The notes under the pieces are model-generated. The model ran no database searches. It saw only the letters and a program-made list of their open reading frames with translations, and had not been told where the DNA came from. From contig CADCPU010000422.1 of NCBI GenBank assembly GCA_902803365.1, positions 1-5,072 on the forward strand: DNA of 5,072 nucleotides. Reading direction: 5' to 3'. The translations under genes were made by a program, and so were the position numbers. Origin of the DNA: Oscillospiraceae bacterium. GTDB taxonomy: Bacteria > Bacillota_A > Clostridia > Saccharofermentanales > Saccharofermentanaceae. Shown here piece after piece: positions 1-5,072 of this stretch (positions within the stretch are counted from its first letter, which is position 1; each line of letters opens with the position of its first letter).

Positions 1-1901
1 CGATCGAAGAGACCACAACAGAGACTTCCGCCGTTTCCGCATCCAAGCACGAACCGATGAAGCACGAATTCCAGAACTGCGTCTACCCGAAGTGCTATCA
101 GGAGAATTTCGGCGGAGAGACCGAGAAAGCATTCCGTGCTTATTGTGATGCAGTAATAAACGGTGAGAACAAGTTCTATTGTCCTGATGAAAGAACCCTC
201 GAAAACATGTGGTGGATCGCTTGCGACCTTATGCCTCTCGGCGAGTACTATGTTACGAGCCAAGGAATGGACAAGGATGAACCGATCGCTTATATCGAAT
301 ACACGATCCCGCACGATGAATATATGAAGAGGGTCGAAGAGTTCAAGGAACTTGTTACCGGTATCCTCGACGAGACCTGTATGTCCGGATACACGGATCT
401 TGAGAAGGCCCTCGCTATCTATGTGTATTTCCAGGATAACTATACATACGACTATTCATATAAATCCCACAGGCCTTACGGCGCACTGACCGAGCACACC
501 GGCATCTGCCAGGATTTCTCGGGCGCATATGCCTACCTCCTTAACCAGGCAGGCGTAGAGGCCGTATCGTGCGGCGCCATGAACGATGAAGATGCTCACG
601 AATGGAACGCCGTAATGATCGACGGCAAATACTATCATGTCGATCCTACATTCGGTATCGGATCTGATACGCTCCGCTACTTCGGTATGTCCGATAAGAG
701 GCGTCAGGCGGAGGGCGATTGGGATATGCAGTTCCTGAACTTCTCCTATAATGTCTTCAACAAGAACGGCAGATACGATATGGAAGACGAGCGCTTTGCC
801 CCGCTTGCGGATTCCCTCTATTGTGAGATCGACTACGAGAACAACGTGATCACATTCACATCCGAAAAAACCGGCAAAGAAGAGACCTTCAATTACGCCG
901 ATATGTCCGACTTTGTTGCGGCAACTCCGGTCCCGTCCCCGGTCGAACTCGCAGGCGAAGAGGCTGCTCCTGTATCGCACGAGCTCAATCCTCATGTGTA
1001 TACGGACTTTTTCGAAGACATGTATGACGAGGGCACGAAAACGGCCTTTTTCGCGTTCTGCGACGCAGTACTCGCAGGCGAAGCTGAATTTGACTGCCCT
1101 GATCAGAAGACCCTTGACGCTATCTTGAATACCATCGCGCCCGAGCTCATGCCGCTGGTAAAGTTCGTCGATGCCTCAAAGTGCTCGGTGAAGGAAGGCA
1201 AGGCGCATCTCGAATACGAGCTTCCTAAGGAAGAATACCTGACCAAGGTCGAGGAATTCAAAGCCGCAGTAACAGCCATTTTGGACAATTGCTGCCGCGA
1301 GGGCTATAACGACTTCGGCAATGCGCTCGCACTCTATGAGTATTTTGGGACAAATGTAGCTTACGATTGGGAAAATGACGGAGGTTATGATCCTGAGACA
1401 GACGGATATAAGGATCCTTCCCCAATACTCACCACTTACAGATTGCTGACAGAGCGCATCGGAAGCAGCGATAATATGTCAGATGCCTATGTCTATCTCT
1501 TGGCACAAGTGGGAGTCAGTGCGATAACTGCGGCATCGACCGACGATGAAGCATACGCTGACGGATATACCAACTTCAACTTGTCCTGGACTATTATCAA
1601 GCTTAACGACGAGTATTACAGTACCAGCGTTTTCTTTAACTGCAACGATCCGGACAGAACCATCAGGCACTTCGGCGGGATAACCACCGACATGTATGCA
1701 GCGGAAAATCTCCATCTTGCTAATATCAAGACCGACGCAAACAAATACAAGATTAATGAGACTCTGGCCGAACTGTTCAACATGAGTTACGATTATGAGG
1801 TCGACTATGTTGACGGCAAGATCTATTACTACGTCGGAAAAGAGCCCGATGTCTATGATTTTAAGGACGAGGTTCAAAACAGTTCCGACGCAAACGGATA
1901 A
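1..1901 (+). CDS. Tandem transglutaminase-like domain protein, 5' end outside the window
   Basis: The reading frame is open from the first base (codons start at position 3) and encodes a Thr/Ser/Glu-rich stretch, IEETTTETSAVSASKHEP, before the ATG at 57. That ATG has no Shine-Dalgarno sequence, so it is probably internal and the true start, perhaps with a signal peptide, lies upstream. Numbering from M57, domain 1 spans about residues 3-285 and domain 2 about 310-604, joined by a Pro/Ala/Glu-rich linker near 287-309. Domain 1 has the transglutaminase-like triad: Cys151 (TGICQDFSGAYAYLL), His181 (HEWNAV) and Asp196 (YYHVDPTFG). The equivalent positions in domain 2 are Ser471 (IGSSDNMSDAYVYLL), Leu509 and Ser524, so it should be catalytically dead. 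The rest aligns well, for example KVEEFKAAVTAILD with RVEEFKELVTGILD. The protein is acidic and probably cell-surface or secreted. Domain 1 could be a cysteine protease-like or crosslinking enzyme; its substrate is unknown. The fold is secure, the function is not. Confidence 0.85.
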   Translation, partial: IEETTTETSAVSASKHEPMKHEFQNCVYPKCYQENFGGETEKAFRAYCDAVINGENKFYCPDERTLENMWWIACDLMPLGEYYVTSQGMDKDEPIAYIEYTIPHDEYMKRVEEFKELVTGILDETCMSGYTDLEKALAIYVYFQDNYTYDYSYKSHRPYGALTEHTGICQDFSGAYAYLLNQAGVEAVSCGAMNDEDAHEWNAVMIDGKYYHVDPTFGIGSDTLRYFGMSDKRRQAEGDWDMQFLNFSYNVFNKNGRYDMEDERFAPLADSLYCEIDYENNVITFTSEKTGKEETFNYADMSDFVAATPVPSPVELAGEEAAPVSHELNPHVYTDFFEDMYDEGTKTAFFAFCDAVLAGEAEFDCPDQKTLDAILNTIAPELMPLVKFVDASKCSVKEGKAHLEYELPKEEYLTKVEEFKAAVTAILDNCCREGYNDFGNALALYEYFGTNVAYDWENDGGYDPETDGYKDPSPILTTYRLLTERIGSSDNMSDAYVYLLAQVGVSAITAASTDDEAYADGYTNFNLSWTIIKLNDEYYSTSVFFNCNDPDRTIRHFGGITTDMYAAENLHLANIKTDANKYKINETLAELFNMSYDYEVDYVDGKIYYYVGKEPDVYDFKDEVQNSSDANG

Positions 1902-1914
1902 GAGAATACTAACA

Positions 1915-1941
1915 GGGCCGCCTCTTAACTGCAGGCGGCCC
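1915..1941 (+). terminator. Hairpin terminator between convergent genes
   Basis: A perfect 9-bp inverted repeat, GGGCCGCCT / AGGCGGCCC, encloses a 9-nt loop. It starts 14 nt after the stop of the transglutaminase-like gene and is followed on the plus strand by ATTTGTTAT, a weak T-rich tail. It also lies 8 nt past the stop of the minus-strand flavodoxin remnant, so it may serve both directions. The tail is poorer than in a textbook intrinsic terminator. Confidence 0.7.
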
Positions 1942-1949
1942 ATTTGTTA

Positions 1950-2110
1950 TCAGTAATACATATCGAATCCGGTCTCAAGTACTTCGGCATATCTCCTGCC
2001 TGCTTGAGTCAGCGTTCGAGCTGGGTCAGGCCCTCGATATATCGGTCCTTCGTTGAAGCGGTCAGCCCTTCCTTATTCGGGCTTGACCAGATCACGGCTA
2101 CTTTTTTCAT
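1950..2110 (-). pseudogene. Flavodoxin-like NADPH-dependent FMN reductase remnant, internally deleted
   Basis: The minus strand begins with ATG at 2110, preceded by GGAGG (2124-2120) at 9-nt spacing. It reads MKKVAVIWSSPNKEGLTAS, the N-terminal strand and phosphate-binding SSPNKEG loop of flavodoxin-like NAD(P)H:FMN oxidoreductases. This frame stops after 33 codons (TGA at 2011-2009). In another frame just downstream the DNA reads RRYAEVLETGFDMYY and a stop at 1952-1950, which resembles the C-terminal tail of the same family. Family members are usually about 180-200 residues, so well over 100 codons are missing and the join is out of frame. Similar short sequences lie near the join (CTGGGTCAG at 2021 and TTGAGTCAG at 2004, plus strand), as expected for deletion by slippage or microhomology. 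The N-terminal match is firm; the C-terminal match rests on recall of the family. A functional 33-residue peptide is possible but unlikely. Confidence 0.7.
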
Positions 2111-2148
2111 ATCCGATATCCTCCGTGCTGTCATGAATGTTGTTTTCG

Positions 2149-2176
2149 ATTCTAACACAAGGATGAAGGTGCGCAA
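2149..2176 (-). promoter_or_regulatory. Promoter of the flavodoxin remnant
   Basis: Read on the minus strand, TTGCGC (2176-2171) is followed by a 16-nt spacer and TAGAAT (2154-2149). A TG one base upstream of the -10 gives the extended form TGtTAGAAT. Transcription would start near 2142, leaving a leader of about 30 nt that includes the GGAGG at 2124-2120. The signal looks intact although the gene behind it is broken. Confidence 0.55.
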
Positions 2177-2205
2177 TTTTATCCTATAAGCCTCACGGAA
2201 AGTAC

Positions 2206-2214
2206 TGCTATGAT
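2206..2214 (+). promoter_or_regulatory. Extended -10 promoter of the cupin gene
   Basis: TGCTATGAT matches the extended -10 form TGnTATAAT with one mismatch. No convincing -35 hexamer is seen 16-18 nt upstream, as is common for extended -10 promoters. Transcription would start near 2221, giving a very short leader of about 24 nt that carries AAGGAGG at 2229-2235, 9 nt before the ATG. The short leader leaves no room for a riboswitch. Confidence 0.5.
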
Positions 2215-2244
2215 TCTGACATAAATCCAAGGAGGACAACAAAA

Positions 2245-2634
2245 ATGGATAACAACACATTCGAAAAGTTCGACAACGGCAAGCTCAGATTGCCTGACAA
2301 GACCATCGATTTTAACGAGATCGCCTGGTCGCAGCACCCCGTTTTCGAGGGCGTGGCATTAAAGCACATCTTAACTTCCAAAGAGACCGGCGGGCAGTAC
2401 AGTTACCACCTCGTTCGCATCGCGCCCATGAAGGCGATCGGCGACCACATCCACGAGACGCAGCTTGAGACTCACGAAGTCATCGCAGGTTCCGGCGTCT
2501 GTATCAATGACGGTCATGAACTCGTTTATGAGCCGGGCACGATCTCCATCATGCCGGTCGCAGTCAACCACGAAGTTCACGCAGGAAAGGACGGTCTATA
2601 TCTGTTCGCGAAGTTCTTCCCCGCCCTCGTCTGA
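2245..2634 (+). CDS. Small single-domain cupin protein
   Basis: This 129-residue cytosolic protein is one cupin beta-barrel with no signal peptide or membrane segment. Cupin motif 1 is visible as H68-I-H70, E75 and G82, fitting the spacing HxH(x)4E(x)6G. Motif 2 is G98(x)5P104 followed by H109. His68, His70, Glu75 and His109 form the usual metal-binding set, so it should bind a divalent metal. Such small cupins include isomerases, dioxygenases and sugar- or metabolite-binding proteins, and the sequence does not say which. The start is fixed by AAGGAGG 9 nt upstream. It is divergent from the flavodoxin remnant and convergent with the AraC regulator gene, whose 3' end overlaps its last 39 bp. 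No terminator hairpin follows it. Confidence 0.85.
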   Translation: MDNNTFEKFDNGKLRLPDKTIDFNEIAWSQHPVFEGVALKHILTSKETGGQYSYHLVRIAPMKAIGDHIHETQLETHEVIAGSGVCINDGHELVYEPGTISIMPVAVNHEVHAGKDGLYLFAKFFPALV

Positions 2635-3234
2635 CGCGGTCGGGCTGATCGCCTCCTGATACTGTCCGGGAGTCATATTCAAAACCTTCTGAAAGCATCT
2701 GTCCATGTGGCTTTGATCGCAGAAACCTGCCTCATAAGTCACATCGGCGATGCTTTTATTCTGCTCCAAAAGCCGCTGCGCCTTCCTAACCTTCGACTGG
2801 ATCTGGAACTGATGTGGCGTGAGCCCGAAAGCCTTCTTGAACTTTCTGATCATATGGTAAGGACTGATCTTGGAATCCTTCGCCATCTCCTCAACAAGGT
2901 AGATGTTCTCAGGCTTTTCAAGGATCGTGTCCTGAAGTTCCTGCAGATAACTGTCGGCTGCCTTCGCCTCGGTCCTGATGCAGAGCACCATGACCGAATA
3001 AGGCCTGCCGTCCGCGGACTTGAGCTCATGAAGAACATTCGGGGCGATCTTAAATTCATCACCCTTCCCGCAAACGATACTCTCACCGTCCAAAACTATA
3101 AGAACGTTTCCGTCCTCAACATACCCGACTATCAGGTGATTGGCGTGCGTGTGCGGCGCGTACTCCTTAGTGCAGTCCACGTAATGAACGCACTCGATCT
3201 CATCGTTCTTTCTGCTATAGGAAACTTCACTCAT
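2596..3234 (-). CDS. AraC-family transcriptional regulator with N-terminal cupin sensor
   Basis: This is a 212-residue regulator. Residues about 20-75 form a small cupin-like ligand-binding domain (APHTHANHLIVGYV, then GDEFKIAPNVLHEL). Residues about 108-195 hold the two helix-turn-helix motifs of the AraC DNA-binding domain: one around 111-137, and a second in SIADVTYEAGFCDQSHMDR with the family signature ending NMTPGQY. It is shorter than the common 250-300 residues, but both domains appear complete. The ATG at 3234 is chosen because the protein alignment begins there and because it lies 1 nt after the stop of the acetyltransferase gene. A longer reading would need a TTG at 3342 inside that gene. 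The RBS is weak, so translation is probably coupled to the upstream gene. The last 12 residues lie beyond the DNA-binding domain, antisense to the cupin gene's 3' end. Ligand and targets are unknown. Confidence 0.88.
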   Translation of the reverse strand: MSEVSYSRKNDEIECVHYVDCTKEYAPHTHANHLIVGYVEDGNVLIVLDGESIVCGKGDEFKIAPNVLHELKSADGRPYSVMVLCIRTEAKAADSYLQELQDTILEKPENIYLVEEMAKDSKISPYHMIRKFKKAFGLTPHQFQIQSKVRKAQRLLEQNKSIADVTYEAGFCDQSHMDRCFQKVLNMTPGQYQEAISPTASDEGGEELREQI

Positions 3235-3235
3235 A

Positions 3236-3706
3236 TCAAAACTTAAGGCGCATCTGCTTGTATCTTGCTTCTGTATCTTCAAAGCCGACTTTGGCATAGA
3301 TAGGGTATCCGTGTTCTGTGGCCTTAAGATCGATCCTGCCAAGCCCTTTGTTCCTGCCGTATTCGATGAGATTTCTCATGAGCTTGGTGCAAAGCCCCTG
3401 CCCTCTGTATTCAGGTTCGGTATATACGCTCAAAACGTCTCCGAAAAGGCCGTTAAGAAGCATCGAATTGGCCGGCATCTCGATAATATGAAGATACGCG
3501 ACCGATACTATCCTGTCGCCGTCTTTTGCAACGAACGCAACAAGTTCCGTGCCAAGCTTCCTGATGAAGTAATCCGGCAGCTGCTTTTCCATCGCTGCCT
3601 TCTCTTCCGCGCTCACGCTTCCGAAATCATCCTTCATATACTCGATCCTCATTCGGACGAGTTCATCTATGTCTTCCTTAGTAGCTTCTGTCAGGATAAT
3701 GCCCAT
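3236..3706 (-). CDS. GNAT-family N-acetyltransferase
   Basis: This 156-residue protein has the normal GNAT length and would transfer an acetyl group from acetyl-CoA to an amine. It opens with a typical GNAT strand and helix (ILTEATKEDIDELVRMR). The central strand DVLSVYTEPEYRGQG leads into the acetyl-CoA pyrophosphate loop at Arg101-Gly102-Gln103-Gly104, where the third small residue is Cys106 instead of Gly or Ala. The C-terminal part (KATEHGYPIYAKVGFEDT) carries the conserved Tyr and GF turn. The ATG at 3706 has GAGG 8 nt upstream (3718-3715). It is the first gene of a two-gene operon with the AraC regulator, separated by 1 nt, so the two probably share a physiological signal. The acceptor substrate (small molecule, peptide or antibiotic-like amine) cannot be read from the sequence. 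Confidence 0.9.
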   Translation of the reverse strand: MGIILTEATKEDIDELVRMRIEYMKDDFGSVSAEEKAAMEKQLPDYFIRKLGTELVAFVAKDGDRIVSVAYLHIIEMPANSMLLNGLFGDVLSVYTEPEYRGQGLCTKLMRNLIEYGRNKGLGRIDLKATEHGYPIYAKVGFEDTEARYKQMRLKF

Positions 3707-3740
3707 GATCTTTCCCTCTTTTCCCTTGTCTTTTCATTCG

Positions 3741-3768
3741 ATTATAACACTCTTCGTATCTGCTTCAG
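3741..3768 (-). promoter_or_regulatory. Promoter of the GNAT-AraC operon
   Basis: On the minus strand TATAAT (3746-3741) is a perfect -10 with an upstream TG, giving TGTTATAAT. A weak -35, CTGAAG (3768-3763), lies 16 nt upstream. Transcription should start near 3734, with a leader of about 28 nt. The -35 box touches the edge of the large palindrome at 3767-3908, so a structure or protein bound there could affect this promoter. Confidence 0.65.
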
Positions 3769-3908
3769 GTCCCGAGCCCGCTTACGATCTTTGTACAGAT
3801 CCGCCTCGAACGCATCAAGGCTGCCTTCGGCACCGCCTTACGGCGGCTACAGGCCTTGACGCATTCTTCATGGATCTGTCCTTTTGTAATAAGCGGGCCC
3901 GGCGACCT
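3767..3908 (-). repeat. 142-bp imperfect palindrome: repeat element or structured RNA
   Basis: Paired segments converge on one centre: AGGTC/GACCT (3767-3771 with 3904-3908), CCG/CGG (3772-3774 with 3900-3902), GCCCGCTTA/TAAGCGGGC (3776-3784 with 3890-3898), ACAGATCC/GGATCTGT (3795-3802 with 3872-3879) and GAACGCATCAAGGC with GCCTTGACGCATTC (3808-3821 with 3853-3866). Internal loops are symmetric (about 10x10 and 5x5). The two mismatches in the innermost long stem become G-U pairs only in minus-strand RNA. The tip holds two further hairpins: CCGCC-GUAA-GGCGG on the minus strand (3833-3846), with a GNRA tetraloop, and UGCC-GAA-GGCA (3822-3832). The element fills the gap between the nuclease stop and the GNAT promoter. 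It lacks the U-tract of an intrinsic terminator. It could be a dispersed intergenic repeat, a non-autonomous mobile element or a 3' UTR structure. Strand is given for the better-paired RNA. Confidence 0.6.
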
Positions 3909-3919
3909 TCTCTGATGTT

Positions 3920-4960
3920 TCAGACACAGCGTCCGCGGACTGCGGTTATGGTCGTGAACAGTGCCTCGTGATCCGAAAGCTCCTGCTCTTTGATCGACGG
4001 GATCAGGATCGAGGTACTTATGTTATTGCTACGCGCAGCTTCTCTGTTAACGAAGGCATAATCGAGCACGTTGATCGGACCGGTCGGGATCGCGAGGTCT
4101 TCCGGAGTCTTTGTCTCAGTCAGCAAATAATTCAGTTTAAGTATCTTGTCTTCATAAGTGCCTCCGACTGAAGCATTGAGGTCTCCCGCGAGGAAGAACT
4201 TAAAATTCTGCGCACGGAAGGTCTTGGCAGTATCAAGGATCTCCTTCCACATTGCTTCAGCCATGCCGACACGTTCCTGATCGGCATTATACATCTGCGG
4301 CGCCCAAGTGTTCAGGAATACATAGTCATCGAGTCTCACATAGTTGTATCTCAGTCTGTATCCGTCGCTCTCGTGCTTAAGTCTTCGCGGATCGATCTTT
4401 TGGATGTTCTTGCCGACAAGGATCATGCAGATGCAGTTGTTGTAATCATCCTGCTTACGATACGACAGCGGAAAGAGCGGGGTGTAGAATTTTTCGAGAC
4501 CTGCCATGAGAATATTGAGGAACTTATTCCCCTCGCCCGCTCTGAATTCCTGTATCAGAAAGATGTCCGGCAGAACGTCTCTGATCTGACGCGATATACC
4601 TCTGAGCCGGTCCGTGAAATCAGGCGTCAAAGCCTTGTAACCATGCACGTTGAGGCTCACTACCACGCGCTCTTCAGGGTTTTGGTATATCTTCATGAGA
4701 ACGGCGATGATCCTGGTGTATGAGACAAAGATATCGTACTTCTTTCTTATCTCTTTTTTGAGGCCGCGCAGGTATTCGAGATTCTCGGAGCTGATCTTTA
4801 CGCTGACTCTTTTCTCACCTTTTATGCCCCTGCCCTTTACCAGACGCGGCCAGAAAAGCTTAAGGACCGCGTCGCTATTGCGGATGGTGTTCAGAAGCTT
4901 GTTTACCGTAAGCGGCGCACACCTATCGCGCGTTGAAATCCTGATGTTTACCGTGTGCAT
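3920..4960 (-). CDS. Endonuclease/exonuclease/phosphatase-fold protein with N-terminal RHH-like segment
   Basis: This 346-residue protein has two parts. Residues about 98-340 form an endonuclease/exonuclease/phosphatase domain with its motifs in order: SLNVHGY (Asn104), FLIQEF (Glu138), LAGDLNAS (Asp260, Asn262), LDYAF (Asp300) and LSDHEAL (Asp330, His331). All expected metal-binding and catalytic residues are present, so it should be an active Mg-dependent phosphodiesterase, acting on nucleic acid or another phosphoester. Residues 1-95 are basic and lie outside the usual fold. RVSVKIS (51-57), followed by two predicted helices (about 59-75 and 79-92), resembles a ribbon-helix-helix DNA-binding unit. 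There is no signal peptide or membrane span. The start at 4960 is set by AAGGAGG 5 nt upstream; a longer reading would need a TTG at 5032 above the promoter. The gene stands alone, with the palindrome beginning 11 nt after its stop. The nuclease call is firm; the RHH call is inference. Confidence 0.85.
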   Translation of the reverse strand: MHTVNIRISTRDRCAPLTVNKLLNTIRNSDAVLKLFWPRLVKGRGIKGEKRVSVKISSENLEYLRGLKKEIRKKYDIFVSYTRIIAVLMKIYQNPEERVVVSLNVHGYKALTPDFTDRLRGISRQIRDVLPDIFLIQEFRAGEGNKFLNILMAGLEKFYTPLFPLSYRKQDDYNNCICMILVGKNIQKIDPRRLKHESDGYRLRYNYVRLDDYVFLNTWAPQMYNADQERVGMAEAMWKEILDTAKTFRAQNFKFFLAGDLNASVGGTYEDKILKLNYLLTETKTPEDLAIPTGPINVLDYAFVNREAARSNNISTSILIPSIKEQELSDHEALFTTITAVRGRCV

Positions 4961-4965
4961 AGCGA

Positions 4966-4972
4966 CCTCCTT
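4966..4972 (-). promoter_or_regulatory. Ribosome binding site that fixes the nuclease start
   Basis: The minus strand carries a perfect AAGGAGG, 5 nt before the ATG at 4960. This selects the 346-residue form over the 370-residue reading from TTG at 5032. Confidence 0.85.
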
Positions 4973-4987
4973 AATGCCTTTTGATTC

Positions 4988-4996
4988 AGCATAGCA
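4988..4996 (-). promoter_or_regulatory. Extended -10 promoter of the nuclease gene
   Basis: TGCTATGCT on the minus strand is an extended -10 match. No good -35 is present at 16-18 nt, but the A/T tracts at 5019-5037 lie about 40-55 nt upstream of the expected start near 4981. That is where an UP element or an activator site would sit. The leader would be about 20 nt. Confidence 0.45.
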
Positions 4997-5018
4997 CGAG
5001 AGCAAGCGGTAAAACGGA

Positions 5019-5047
5019 ACAAAAAGTGACAAAAAGTACCACTTTGT
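5019..5047. repeat. Phased ACAAAAAGT repeats upstream of the nuclease promoter
   Basis: ACAAAAAGT occurs twice in direct orientation (5019-5027 and 5029-5037), 10 bp apart, which is about one helical turn. An inverted, shortened copy, ACTTTGT, follows at 5041-5047. Just beyond is a second small direct repeat, AAAACGCC, at 5051-5058 and 5060-5067. The array could be an operator, or simply an UP-element-like A-tract region. There are few copies, so chance is not excluded. Confidence 0.4.
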
Positions 5048-5072
5048 CGAAAAACGCCGAAAACGCCTGCGC

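Noticed and set aside
57..59. ATG at 57 as the true start of the transglutaminase-like gene
   Set aside because: The frame is open to the window edge, encodes a Thr/Ser/Glu-rich linker upstream, and the ATG has no RBS. The gene is treated as 5'-partial.
456..995. 179-codon minus-strand ORF
   Set aside because: Lies wholly antisense to the well-supported transglutaminase-like gene, with no recognisable motif and no RBS evidence.
1944..2189. 81-codon plus-strand ORF
   Set aside because: Antisense to the flavodoxin remnant, whose N-terminal protein match and RBS are clear. It starts just after the terminator with no Shine-Dalgarno.
2707..3246. 179-codon plus-strand ORF
   Set aside because: Antisense shadow of the AraC gene. 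The minus strand carries the full AraC domain signature.
3235..3342. Longer AraC start at TTG 3342
   Set aside because: Would overlap the GNAT gene by over 100 bp and adds residues unlike an AraC N-terminus. ATG 3234 fits operon spacing.
3311..3859. 182-codon plus-strand ORF
   Set aside because: Antisense to the GNAT gene and runs through its promoter into the palindrome. No family resemblance.
3010..3940. 10-bp palindrome GTCCGCGGAC at 3010-3019 and 3931-3940
   Set aside because: Both copies lie inside coding regions, in unrelated genes. Two copies of a GC-rich 10-mer palindrome could arise by codon use and chance.
4961..5032. Longer nuclease start at TTG 5032
   Set aside because: Would lie upstream of the predicted promoter. 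A perfect AAGGAGG precedes the ATG at 4960.
1..5072. CRISPR array, tRNA, rRNA, transposase or integrase
   Set aside because: No regularly spaced direct repeats with unique spacers, no tRNA-like cloverleaf and no recombinase motif were found.

Overview
The window looks like chromosomal DNA from a Gram-positive anaerobe of the Clostridia type. Strong AAGGAGG ribosome binding sites, extended -10 promoters (TGnTATAAT-like), mid-range GC content and the gene families all fit. This is inference from style; no marker gene is present and no genus is claimed.

Layout. (1) Positions 1-1901, plus strand: the 3' part of a large, probably exported protein with two tandem transglutaminase-like domains. The first keeps the Cys-His-Asp triad; the second has lost all three residues. 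A 9-bp perfect hairpin (1915-1941) closes it. (2) Positions 1950-2110, minus: the remains of a flavodoxin-like NADPH-dependent FMN reductase gene. Start, RBS and promoter are intact and the C-terminal codons are recognisable, but the middle is gone and the frame is broken. (3) A divergent promoter region (2111-2244) separates this remnant from a small single-domain cupin gene (2245-2634, plus). (4) Convergent with the cupin gene, and overlapping its 3' end by 39 bp, is a two-gene minus-strand operon: GNAT acetyltransferase (3236-3706), then an AraC-family regulator (2596-3234) 1 nt downstream. It is driven by a perfect extended -10. (5) Between that promoter and the next gene lies a 142-bp imperfect palindrome (3767-3908), either an inverted-duplication repeat or a structured RNA. 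(6) Positions 3920-4960, minus: an endonuclease/exonuclease/phosphatase-fold protein with an N-terminal basic segment that resembles a ribbon-helix-helix DNA-binding domain. Its promoter region carries regularly spaced ACAAAAAGT repeats.

How the parts may work together. The GNAT and AraC genes are almost certainly cotranscribed, and AraC translation is probably coupled to GNAT. The AraC protein may act on nearby genes such as the cupin gene, but no binding site can be assigned from sequence. The transglutaminase-like protein and the nuclease appear to be independent units.

The most unusual points are the active/inactive transglutaminase pair, the RHH-like/nuclease fusion with candidate operator repeats, the long palindromic element, and the collapsed flavodoxin gene that keeps its expression signals. 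No tRNA, rRNA, CRISPR array, integrase or transposase was seen.
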